Below are positions 33,000 to 42,250 of a DNA stretch of 64,000 nt, piece after piece (the first letter of the stretch is position 1; each line of letters opens with the position of its first letter). This DNA comes from Neoceratodus forsteri (taxonomy: Eukaryota; Chordata; Ceratodontiformes; Ceratodontidae), in NCBI GenBank assembly GCA_016271365.2, contig CM028132.1:590619001-590683000 (forward strand), read 5' to 3'. The notes below the pieces were generated by a model. That model did not search any database and had not been told where the DNA came from. It saw only the letters and a program-made list of their open reading frames with translations. The position numbers and the translations under genes were made by a program.

Positions 33000-34142
33000 T
33001 GGGCTGGATATACAAAGGTTAATGTCTACATTAGCATAGTTAGTAAGGCACTAACCTGGCTTTGCACAAGCGTTCCTGGTGGGGCCATATTCAGAGGCCC
33101 CAGGAGTGCGCCCCCAAACCCAGCAGTGCAAAGGCAAAAAAATATTGCTGCACCTATGCAAATAAAGGAGTCCCCTCACACATACCAGTGCAGGAGGATA
33201 TTCAAAAGTTTGTGATGACGGTAAACAGTTCCCCAGATAGCACTGTTTACCACCACCAAAAACCACTTGTTAACTTGGCACTAAGCCCATGCCCCCCCCA
33301 AAGACAGGGCGGTTGTACTGCAGCAGCCTGCCTCTGATCACCCATTGTCTAAATGTGCTAAAAGTATGGTATCCCCGATGGTCTATTGCCCCCCACAGTG
33401 ATCACCCATTGCCTAAATGTGATAAATGTGTAGTATTCCTAGTGGTCCAGTGGATCCTTCCCCTCCCGATTGCCTGTTGTCAAAATGTGCTAAATGTTTA
33501 GTATTCCCTGGTGGTGCAGTGGATCCATCCCCTTCCCGATTGCCTGTTGTCTAAATGTGTTAAATATGTGGTATTCCCTAGTGGCCCAGTGGATCCCCCC
33601 TCCCCCAATCACTTATTGCCTAAATGTGCTAAATGTTTAGTCTTCCTTGGTGGTCCAGTGGACCCTCCCAATCGCCTTTTGCCTAAATGTGCTAAATGTT
33701 TAGTACTCCTTGGTGGTCCAGTGGATCCCCCCTCCCCAGTCACTTAGTGCCTAAATGTGCTAAATGTTTAGCATTCCTTGGTGGTCCAGTGGACCCCCCC
33801 AATCGCCTGTTGCCTAAATGTGCTAAATGTTTATCATTCCTTGGTGGTCCAGTGGATCCCCCCCCCAACCACCTGTTACCTAAATGTGCTAAATGTTTAG
33901 TATTCGCCTGTGGTCCAGTGGATCTCCTCCAGTCACCTGTTGCCGAAAGGTTTAGTATTTCCTAGTGGTCCAGTGGCTCCCCCCCCTTGCCTGTTTCCTA
34001 AATGTGCTAAATATTTAGCATTCCCTGGTGGTCCAGAGGCCCTTCCCCTGATTGCCTGTTGCCGAAATGTGCTAAATGTGTAGTATTCCCAAATCCCTAG
34101 TGGTCCAGTGGACCCCCCCCCCCAAATTGCCTATTGCCTAAA
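33000..34142 (+). repeat. Minisatellite element with CTGGTGGTCCAGTGG core
   Basis: The 5' part (33,000-33,340) carries GGATATACAAAGG, CCATATTCAGAGG and GGATATTCAAAAG at about 33,006, 33,087 and 33,200. From 33,345 to 34,142 a 62-71-bp unit is repeated about 12 times: GTGGTCCAGTGGATCC, a C-run, an AATCGCCTGTTGCC-like stretch, then TAAATGTGCTAAATGTTTAG. Core and leader both match the element at 62.45-64 kb. Open frames across the array are artefacts. Confidence 0.8.
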
Positions 34143-35060
34143 TGTTTCCCCATTGTTGCTCCATCCCTCCTTCTAGCCTGTTTGCTAGTGCTTTTCTAAG
34201 GCACTGTCCCATCTTGCCAAAGTCAGCCCTCCTGAAGTCCAGTATCCTCACTTTTGTATGGCTTGACTCTGTAGCTGAGTATATCGTGAACCACACTGTT
34301 TGATAATCACTTGTTCCCAGATGGCAACCCACTTCTAGATTTGAGATCCTCTCACTGTCCCCATTTGAGAGTATGAGGTCTAAGATTGCTCCCTCATGAG
34401 TGGGTTCAGAAACTAGCTGTCTGAGGCATGCCACCTGTAGGGCATCGAGAATGGCCCTGCTCCTGGATGTGGCTGCAGCTAATGTGCTCCAGTTAACATC
34501 TGGCATATTCAGGTCTCCCATCAATATTATGTCCCCTTTCTCTGCCATCCTAAGAATGCCTTCTATCATTTCCTTGTCCATTTCCTCCCCCTGACAGGGG
34601 GGTCTGTATACAACCCCTGTGTGGATTGTGGTGCCATTTCCAGTCTCAAGGTGACCCACAGGGCCTCCTCTCCCTCCTGTTTACTCTTTTGTTCAGTTGC
34701 TTTTATCCTTCCTTTATATAGAGAGCTACTCCTCCCCCTCTTCTCCCCTCCCTGTCTCTCCTGTAGGTTATGTGCCCTGGTATGTTAACATCCCAGCCAT
34801 GGTTCTCTATGTACCATGTTTCTGTGACTGCTACAATATCCAGGCATCCCTCTTCCATCAAGGCCACCAGTTCAGGGAGCTTGTTGCCCAAACTACGGGC
34901 ATTGGTACTCATTACCCTCCATTTCCTGATGGCCTTACTTGTTTTTGCCCCATCCCTGTCCTTATTGCCTTTGTCACTTTCTCCATTTACCCCTGCCATT
35001 CTCCCTATCGACATCTCTATCTTTGTGTTTACCTCACTTACTACACTGACTTTTTTTGGG
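34143..35060 (-). pseudogene. CR1 ORF2 endonuclease domain, broken
   Basis: Minus strand, frame 1 (to about 34,703): RVMSTNARSLGNKLPELVAL, IVAVTETWY, GGGVALYIKEG. Frame 2 (34,659 down): HTGVVYRPPCQGEE, ILMGDLNMPDVNW, EPTHEGAILDLILSN, GTSDYQTVWF (H of the SDH motif changed to Y) and RILDFRRADFGKMG. One frameshift separates them near 34,680. The RT is absent. Confidence 0.75.
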
Positions 35061-35105
35061 GGGGCTAGGATTTCCCTGTTCCTTTCCAGTGCCTCCCCCC
35101 CTTGG

Positions 35106-36023
35106 TTAGTTTAAATGTTTGCCAATGAAGCATTTAAGCCTATCACCTAGGATCCTGGTTCCCCTCCTGGACAGATGCAGCCCATCATGCCAGTATAGGC
35201 CTGCATCACTCTGGGTGGACCCCCAGTCCCCAATGAAGCCAAATCCCTGAGCTCTGTACCAGTTTTTCAACCACTGATTGAATCCCATGGTGTGGAGCAG
35301 ACTAGCCTCACCTACACCATAGACAGGCAGCACCTCCGAGAAGGCTACCGTGCATGCTACTTGTCTAAGGCCCCTCCCCAACTCCACAAACTCTTCTTGC
35401 ACTGCTCTGATGTCTTTCTTAGCCAGGTCATTTGTCCCTAGGTGGACAATGACATCCAGCTCCCTCCTCTGTGCAGCTGCTTCGGCAAGCCTGAAGATTC
35501 TCTCCCTGTCCCTCCAAGCCATGGCACCAGGCAGGCACCTTACCTCCCAATCCCCTTCCTCCCCCAGTTCTACCTTCCTAACAATGGAGTCCCCCACCAG
35601 GAGTTGTTTCCTTCCCCTGTGGGGTCCCATGCCACCCTCCTGTGGGTCTCCCTTGTGGAGGTTCCCAGCATCCTCCTTGGTCTCCACTGTGGGTGCCTCT
35701 GTAGAGGAATCACACTTTGCCAGAATGGCATAGGAATTGTGGAGAGGCACAACTGGAGGGATGCACCTCTGTTCCACCACCCTCACCCTCCCTGAGCCCA
35801 CTGTGGTCCAACTGCTCCTCTTTCTTGGCAACCTCTGAGGCAATGGCAGTGGCCCTGGTGGTCCCTGGATGGAAGAGGAGGTCCCACAAATCCTGGCCAA
35901 CTCAGCCTGGAGATGAGCAACCTCCTCCCTCATCCCAGAGAGGTGCCTGCAGATGGGACAACACTGCATCCTCCAGAATGCCTCCCAGAAGACTGCTGCT
36001 CCACAGCCACTGCACTGCACCAA
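35106..36023 (-). CDS. CR1 ORF1: zinc finger and SGNH-esterase protein, N terminus clipped
   Basis: 305 open codons without a stop. The first visible residues are VQCSGCGAAVFW; no ATG precedes them within the element, so about eight N-terminal residues are missing by comparison with CR1-C. Domains: paired-cysteine finger (CSGC, then CPICRH, residues 3-25), a coiled-coil-like stretch, a proline-rich linker, then an SGNH hydrolase domain from about residue 140. Catalytic blocks are LLVGDSIVRK (GDS Ser), IVHLGTNDLA (GTND) and WHDGLHLSRRG (DxxH). In CR1 elements this domain is thought to be a lipid esterase that aids retrotransposition. All catalytic residues look intact, although the host element is dead. 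Confidence 0.8.
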   Translation of the reverse strand: MVQCSGCGAAVFWEAFWRMQCCPICRHLSGMREEVAHLQAELARICGTSSSIQGPPGPLPLPQRLPRKRSSWTTVGSGRVRVVEQRCIPPVVPLHNSYAILAKCDSSTEAPTVETKEDAGNLHKGDPQEGGMGPHRGRKQLLVGDSIVRKVELGEEGDWEVRCLPGAMAWRDRERIFRLAEAAAQRRELDVIVHLGTNDLAKKDIRAVQEEFVELGRGLRQVACTVAFSEVLPVYGVGEASLLHTMGFNQWLKNWYRAQGFGFIGDWGSTQSDAGLYWHDGLHLSRRGTRILGDRLKCFIGKHLN

Positions 36024-36829
36024 CGTTCCAAAGGACTGGAAAAGGGCTATTGTAATCCCAATCCATAAAAAGGGAAATACAAATCAACCTTCTAATTATA
36101 GGCCAATAAGCCTGACTTGTATTGTTAGCAAAATAATAGAAGGAATAATTAAAGAGGAACTAACCAAAAACCTTAAAGAAAGAGGATTATTAGACAAAAC
36201 CCAGTATGGCTTCACTGAAAAAAAGGAGTTGTAACACTGATCCTCGTAGTTTCAATAACAAAGTTACAAAAATCTTGAACAATCAGGAACCAGTGGATGT
36301 GATATTATTTGACTTTTGGAAAGCGTTTGATACTTTGCCACACAAAGGTATAACCGACAAACTACAAAAATTAAATGTTGACAGTTACTTAATCTCTTGG
36401 ATATCCACTTGGCTCCCCGGTAGGACTCAAGTAGTCCAGGTTATTGGCTATTTATCTTCTGAAGGAGCAGTTACAAGTGGTGTCTCACAAGGATCCGTTC
36501 TAGGACCTCTATTGTTTAATATTTTCATACACGACTTATAAATCAACAGTCACAACAATCTCATAAAATTCACTGATGATTTAAAAATGGAGGGGAAGTG
36601 GGCAATGAACAAGGCCATACTAGCATGAAAAATTATCTAGAACATATTGTCCAATGGGCAGATAATAATAATATGAAATTCAGGTATGGGAAATGGTGTT
36701 GTTATGCACTGTGGGAAAAACAACCCTAAGCAACAATACTATGTCCATAACAACAATTTGCAAGTCGTAGATGAAGTTAGAGATCTAGGTGTTGTAATGT
36801 CCTCCAACATTCACTAAAAATACCACCAA

Positions 36830-36958
36830 CAGCTTAATCTGGTTCAAGGTCAGTTGGAATTCATCTGTATCCCCCTCCCCCGGGTCGTGCCTGAAAATAG
36901 GCAGGATTTGTCTAGTGCACTTACCCGGTCAACAAAAACTAAATAAATAAATAAATAA
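36830..36958 (+). mobile_element. Short retroelement 3' tail with (AAAT)n
   Basis: RT sequence breaks near 36,825 and resumes with VARNVNHLTSCIRRS at 36,986. Between lie CCCCCTCCCCCGGGTCGTGC, a CCTGAAAATAGGCAGG hairpin and an AAATAAATAAATAAATAA end. This is a SINE- or LINE-type tail inserted in the RT. Confidence 0.5.
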
Positions 36959-37295
36959 CATGAAAAACAGTACTCAATGTAGGAATGTTGCTAGAAACGT
37001 AAATCACCTAACCAGCTGTATACGAAGATCTTTCTCAAACAAACCTCAAGCAGTGTTGATGCTCCTCTGTAAAGTCTATGTACGTCCACACCTTGATTAC
37101 TGTACACAGGTATGGGACCCTAGCCTGAAACAAGATATAGACATCCTGGAAAAAGCACAACACAGATATACTAAACAGATCTTTAACCGAAAACACACTC
37201 CATATAACCAAAGACTGGGAAGATTAAAACTTTGGCCTCTCAAATTAAGGAGGCAAAGAGGCGATATCTTTACCTTATTTAGAATACTGCAAGAT

Positions 37296-37354
37296 AATGA
37301 GCAGACTGGATGGACTTTGCGGTCCTTATTTGCCATCAACTTCTATGTTTCTAT
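37296..37354 (+). mobile_element. CR1-type 3' tail embedded in RT coding DNA
   Basis: AGCAGACTGGATGGACTTTG, CGGTCCTTATTTGCCATC and CTTCTATGTTTCTATA are a compact CR1 3' end of about 58 bp. RT C-terminal coding sequence lies on both sides, so this is an extremely 5'-truncated CR1 insertion or a template-switch scar. Confidence 0.6.
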
Positions 37355-37689
37355 ACAGAACTCACATCGAATTTTGATATTAATTATAAAGAAATCAACT
37401 ATAATTTAAGGATGCACAATAAAGTGATCCAAGACTGCGTATATAGGACTAATAACAGGAACAACGCATTCCTCCCAAGAGCGATTAGATGATGGATTAG
37501 ACTTCCCCAAGATATAATTGACCAAACAACTTTCATTGTGTTTCAAAGCAAACTGGATGATTATCTAAAAGATAAAAACAATCTATAAGCACTGAGAAGT
37601 GGGGATGGCTTAAATGGGCATATAGCCTTCTGCCATCCAAAAACCATAGTATAAACTATTGTATAAAATACCTTGCAGACCTATCTGGA

Positions 37690-38040
37690 GCAAGAATTAA
37701 TTTCACATGGTCTTCAAGTGTTAAAAGTCCCATCAAGTGGGACTGATTCCTTTGAATTTAAAGATGAGTGGGAAGAGGCAGCTAAAACATGCTCTAAAGT
37801 GTTTGTGTAGCTAACTAATAATGCGGACAATAATAAACACATGCATATCAAGAGGGATACTGAGGTTATTAAGGACACATTAAAGAAATTTGTGAGTGAA
37901 CCATTATTTAATGAACTGGATGTAGCACTTAAATCCAGGACTGAAATTTATGAAAAGAAACTTGTGCAGTGTAAGCAAAATAAATTAATCTGAGACTAAC
38001 AAGATTATAATAAGGGACATTTTTTCATTGGCCACATGAA
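37690..38040 (+). pseudogene. Possible N-terminal part of a Penelope-like element ORF
   Basis: One frame reads EFKDEWEEAAKTCSKVFV, and farther on KKFVSEPLFNELDVALKS, IYEKKLVQCKQNKLI, stop, QDYNKGHFF. A basic KYEKxxxxKKxxKFxRDxxDY segment is common in the N-terminal region of Penelope-like RTs. It lies 0.6 kb before a GIY-YIG domain on the same strand, which supports the idea, but the RT is missing between them. Confidence 0.35.
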
Positions 38041-38645
38041 GAGAGGGAAAGGAGCCACAGCAGAGGTAGGTCTAGTCCATAGAATTCTATAGGTATATGG
38101 AGAGTGGCTAGAGTGCAGACTGATATTGGCTGCCTTGAAGCCGCACATCCACCATATTACGGGAGGATTGAGCTGCTGGCAGATAGCAGGAACTCTTCTT
38201 GACACTTAGATAGCAGCACAAGCACACTGTTCTGACAGCAATGGAGTAATGCACTGCTTATACAAGTAGAGAAAACAGGAGCATACCTTGTTTTTGTCAC
38301 CACAATGGTCGTCTGCTTCTTCATTTCCTTGCTGTCAATGGTGCTTCTTACTGAAACGGATTAGTACATTGCTAGTTTTTAAAAAGTAAAGATAATGTGC
38401 CACCCTTGTTAAAATGCCTGACAATATTTTGTTCTCTCCCTCGGAGCTTTATCAAGGGCTTTTAAAAACTAGTGTGTGTGCTTGTTACTTAATAAAGATT
38501 GGCTGTTGTCTTTTCATAAGACACACTATTGTTTGGACTCGATTTATTATTTTCACTTGAGGGAGGGCTGCAAGGCTTTCTAGTACTGATATTGTACATT
38601 TAGAAGAGCCCCAAACATCAAAGACATGTTAATACACAGCAGATA
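38041..38645. other. Unassigned DNA within the Penelope-like region
   Basis: The RT expected here is absent. A small inverted repeat, CTAGTTTTTAAAAAG (38,372) with CTTTTAAAAACTAG (38,459), encloses about 72 bp. No other feature recognised. Confidence 0.4.
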
Positions 38646-38649
38646 TCAG

Positions 38650-39137
38650 TCTAGAAAACGTTCATTCTATGTGGTTACCTCCTTTAACAAAGGGCCTTAA
38701 GAAATGCAAAATATGCCATATATGTCAGTATGCATATGAGGGCACTTATTTTACACATCCTAGGACATCGGATAAGTATCAGATTAAAGAATGTATAACA
38801 TGTGATACTAGTAATGTGGTCTATTGCTTTACATGTCCATGTGATTTATTGTATGTGGGAAGAACTACGTTCTCTTTAAAAAAAAAAAAGAGTCAAGAAC
38901 ACGTTAGAAATATTGTTAATGTTAATAGCCCTGTAGGCGTGCATTTTAAGGATTTACATAACGGTGACCCTAGTGGGTCGAGGTTCATGGGGCTAGAATG
39001 TGCCTTTAATTGTAGTAGAAAGAAATGTGATGATTTTACACATCCATTACAGAAGGAATGACTTTGGATGTGGCATTTGGAAACTCTTAAACCATTAGGC
39101 TTGAATGATGTTTTAGATTTTAAGCCATATTTATGAT
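38650..39137 (+). pseudogene. Penelope-like GIY-YIG endonuclease domain
   Basis: Sequence shows KKCKICHICQ, YFTHPRTSDKYQIKECITC, VVYCFTCPCDLLYVGRTTF and, after a lysine run, QEHVRNI and VGVHFKD. These match the Penelope-like C-terminal nuclease: the CxxC zinc motif, the VYC...YVG form of the GIY-YIG core, the conserved R (GRTTF) and EH. GIY-YIG nicks DNA for priming. TGA at 39,060 interrupts it, and WHLETLKPLGLNDVLDF, the normal C terminus, continues in frame to 39,135. An A10 run at 38,880 has probably changed length. The piece is dead but well preserved. Confidence 0.75.
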
Positions 39138-40080
39138 AGTTTATGTATTTTTAATAACTTCTGTCTACTCTGTTTTTGTAGTTGGAGACTTGAAACATGC
39201 CTGTTATATACGTCACTGTCCTGCTGCCACACAAGAAATCAACTGTATGGTCAAAGCTACAATATCATGAACTGCTGAATGAAATGGTCTTCAGATGATT
39301 GGAACAGCAAGGACATGGTTCATGAGGAATGCTTTGTTCTTTGGAAATGTGCACTGGACTGTCAAAATTGTGTCAAAATCATAGCAATTTGGATTGCAGA
39401 ATTAAGTGGGGGGTTTTTTTTGTTTGTTTTTTGGCATCTATCAGCAAATGAAATATAAAGGACAGTATTTAAAAGAAATGCATTGTTATTGGAACCATGC
39501 ACTTACAATACAGTTAACCTTATAAGGTTCAAATTTTGCCTTTTCAGAAAAGGAATAGTTGCATTTGATGTATTATTTCTAGCATTTATCAAGGTTATTG
39601 TGTTTCACCAGTGCTGCATGTTGTGCATAATTCAGTTTTTGTAATCAGTAATATTTTATTAAGCATTTGCATGTTAATGCATCAGCAGGTGTTAGTACTT
39701 GGAGTACATAGTAGGTCATTTATTGGTAGTGGTAATTAAGTATTGAAAGAATTTTGTAAGAAATTAACTTAAAAAAATTATTGATTATGTTGGGGGTTGT
39801 TACTATGCTTGAAACTGCGATCGTGGGAAGTTTCCCAGAAGTACTGTACATGCGTTTATGCATTATACTATGTCCTGCATTTTGATGTGTCTGTGGAGAT
39901 TCGCAGTAAACTAAGTTTTCCTACGCAGTCATGAGCTTCCGGTTGTAATGTCTGTTAAGGGGAATTCTTCCATCTTTTAATATTTGTTAATTCACATGTG
40001 CGCTTATGGGTATATACTGTAAGTAGGTGGTGTAATCATACATCCTGACAAAGCCTTTGGGGTGAAGTGCTGGGGTTTTT
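39138..40080 (+). mobile_element. Probable Penelope-like 3' region
   Basis: Non-coding, A/T-rich sequence downstream of the nuclease. It ends near a hammerhead-like motif at 40,041-40,075, in the position where Penelope-like elements carry their long terminal repeat (pLTR). No second pLTR was identified upstream. Confidence 0.4.
40041..40075 (+). ncRNA. Degenerate hammerhead-ribozyme-like motif
   Basis: CTGACAA (against CTGATGA), a GCC/TTT/GGG helix II and GTGAAGTG (against GAAAC) reproduce the hammerhead core in order with two or three disabling changes. Penelope-like pLTRs are known to carry minimal hammerheads. Judged inactive. Confidence 0.35.
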
Positions 40081-40574
40081 TGGTGGCTGGGTTTGGACTG
40101 GGGTAGGTCATTTTCTTGTTTATGTCATATTTTTATGCACCTTTGCAGTTATAATGTGCAAAAAAGCTGATTTTGAAAAGGAAAATATTTTTGAAGCTTT
40201 TTCATTTAGCATTTTTTTTCCTCGATACACACTTTATCTCCCAGTTCTCCTTATCAGAACCCATCCAATTGACCACCTAGCCCCATTTCCCCCAGCTCCT
40301 CCAGAGCTTACCTGTACCATTGTCCTCTGCCACAGGACTGTGGCTGTCCCTGGCCACCAGTGCAGAGCCTGTGTTGGGGGGGTCAATCGTCATCCTACCA
40401 CCTCAGGTGTTTTTCAACCATTTTTCTCATTTCCCTTCCCGCTGCTGGGGCGCAACATGTCAGTGCATGCATGTGAAGGTGTATGCACACTGTGGAGCCC
40501 TGCAGAACCCTCCCTTCATTGGCGTCCCTGACCCATTTGACCCTCAGGCCTCCACCTGGGGGCAGTCATTCAGC
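40081..40574. other. Unassigned sequence
   Basis: No feature recognised apart from scattered C-rich stretches. It may hold the tail of the SINE-like repeat that follows. Confidence 0.3.
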
Positions 40575-40755
40575 GGGACTACAAAGCCACCCTCCCCGAG
40601 AAAGGAGAACTGTTCTCCAGAATCTCATTCGTCTCCCTTGCCCCCCTACCTGACCCCTGGCAACCCACGCTTGCCACCAAACATGGGTTGCTGGTGTGGC
40701 AGGAGGTACAGTGCAATGCCTCAGCTCTCCATGCCACTGGGCTGGCCTAACAATT
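40575..40755 (-). repeat. tRNA-derived SINE-like repeat, copy 2 (antisense)
   Basis: The minus strand runs GGCCAGCCCAGTGGCATGG, then CAGCAACCCATGTTTGG and TCTCCTTTCTCGGGGAGG. These align in order with copy 1 (plus) and copy 3 (51.6 kb, minus). The A- and B-box regions are eroded. Confidence 0.5.
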
Positions 40756-40819
40756 ATTTTTTGCCAGAATTTGACCTGATCCTGTTGCTCAACTTTTACT
40801 TGTAAGCATACAAGGGTAT

Positions 40820-41636
40820 AGTTTCATAGTCCCCAATGTAGCCAAACCCCTCCTCTTTGCACCATTCCTTCAGTCATGAGTTGAAGCTCTTGGTGCAGAG
40901 ATCCCTCTCCTCCCTCCCTCCTGTAGTAGACAGTTAGCATCTCAGCAAAAGCCACTGAATGTGCTACCTGCCTAAGACCTCTCCCCAGTTCCTTAAACTC
41001 CCCCTGCATTGTCCCAACCCCAACTCTAGCCATGACATTAGTCCCCTGGTGAACAATAACATCCAGCTCTGTCTCCTGTCCAGCAGCCCTAGTGATCCTC
41101 AGGAACTGCTTGCCATCCCTCCAGGCCACGGCACCTTGTAGGCATCTAACCTCCCTCACTCTCCCCATCCCTTCCTATTCCCAAATCAATCCCCCACACA
41201 ATCAAGTCCCCCACCTGAAGTTTCTTCCTCCTCCTCTAGGGTCCTCTACCACCCTTCTTGGGGTCTCTGCTACACAGGATCCCCAACATCCTCACTGGCC
41301 ACTACCACAGGTGCCTCCTACCGGCAGTTCCACCCAATTAGAGCGGCATAGGAATTACACAGTGGTACCGGTTAAGGAATGTGCCTCTGACCAGCCACCC
41401 TCACTCTTCCAGAGCCCACCATAATCCAGTCTTTCCTCTTCCCAGGCATCCTCTGAGATAACGGTGTTGGACTTGGTGGCACCTCAGTATGGGAGGAGGT
41501 TGCCTGAATCCTAGCCAGCTTGGCCTGGAGTCTAGCAACCTCATCCCTCAACCCAGAGAGGTGTCTGCAGATGTGGCAGCAAAGCCACCTCCAGAAAGTC
41601 TGACAACTGCTGCCCCACAGCCACTGCACTGCACCA
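40820..41636 (-). mobile_element. CR1 ORF1 fragment (antisense)
   Basis: Minus strand: CHICRHLSGLRDEVARLQAK (zinc finger and coil), DWIMVGSGRVRVAGQRHIP, VREVRCLQGAVAWRDGKQFL, DVIVHQGTNVMARVG (GTND block; HLGTND changed to HQGTNV) and AHSVAFAEMLTVY. This is the same ORF1 family as 35.1-36.0 kb but more decayed. It ends at WLHWGL before the DGLHL block. Its 5' edge (TGGTGCAGTGCAGTGGCTG) is at the same base as in the 36-kb copy. Confidence 0.75.
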
Positions 41637-42250
41637 CTCCTAGCATTTTCAATTACTTCACTTCCTTGTATTACTGGGAAATAGTTATGTACCTTTACCC
41701 CGATAGGGTGTTTCTAGTTTTTCCCCTTTTGTTGATTGTTATGCCCCTTGTACACCTACCCAAGATAGGGTGTTGCTCCTATTTTAAGTTTTGGCCTGCC
41801 CTTTACCTTCCATCCTCCCCTTATGTACACTTATCCTTGATATAAATGACTGCCTTTAAATGTTTTAAACACAGTCTAATCATTTTCAAAAACACTTCAG
41901 CATCAATACATCTATACTATCACAATATCAAACATAATAATAATGTGAAGTATGAAATCTATATTGCCAACTCCTTTTTTGTACAACATATTATATACAC
42001 TGTATAAATGAACCAATTTTTATACTTACTGGGTCCAGTGTATTGATGCTCGGTGTTTCCCCTCCCAGCAACTTACATATCATTACAGTCTACAATTAGA
42101 TAACAACAGCTTACCTTTGGGTTTTGCACTTGGGGTACACCATCTCCTGCCGAATGTTGCTCCACGCTGTTGCCCCAAGTGTGTCACCCTTAAGCTCAGC
42201 CCTTTAGGTTGAGGACCACTGGGCCAAAGCCTATAAATACTACTAGTATT
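41637..42250. other. Unassigned sequence
   Basis: Contains a partial direct repeat of ACCTTTACCCCGATAGGGTG and ACCTACCCAAGATAGGGTG (about 41,691 and 41,755), and A/T-rich DNA with no recognisable gene. Confidence 0.35.

Larger units (their letters stand above)
34143..36023 (-). mobile_element. CR1 copy (antisense): ORF1 and endonuclease
   Basis: A CR1 lacking RT and 3' end. ORF1 is open (35,106-36,023); the ORF2 endonuclease follows in two frames. Its RT side ends abruptly against the minisatellite at 34,143, and its 5' side at 36,023 abuts an unrelated sense LINE. Loss of the 3' side is not the usual 5'-truncation pattern, so a later deletion or recombination is likely. Confidence 0.8.
36026..37660 (+). 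mobile_element. CR1-group LINE, 5'-truncated RT, second family
   Basis: RT from 36,026: KDWKRAIVIPIHKKGNTNQP, NYRPISLTCIVSKIIE, LLDKTQYGF, then ILFDFWKAFDTLPHKGI (36,300), SGVSQGSVLGPLLFNIF (36,475). The catalytic YADD is lost in a frameshifted stretch. After an insertion come KVYVRPHLDYCTQVWDPSL (37,070), KLRRQRGDIFTLFR, and after a CR1-like tail LPRAIRWWIRLPQDIID (37,472) to a stop near 37,587. The 3' end has GGGCATATAGCCTTCTGCCA. It is related to but distinct from CR1-A to E. Confidence 0.7.

Noticed and set aside
33289..33965. Overlapping plus-strand frames rich in LPKCAKCLVFLGGPVDPP repeats
   Set aside because: Same cause: tandem units of 62-71 bp read through in several frames. The CxxC-like pattern is accidental.
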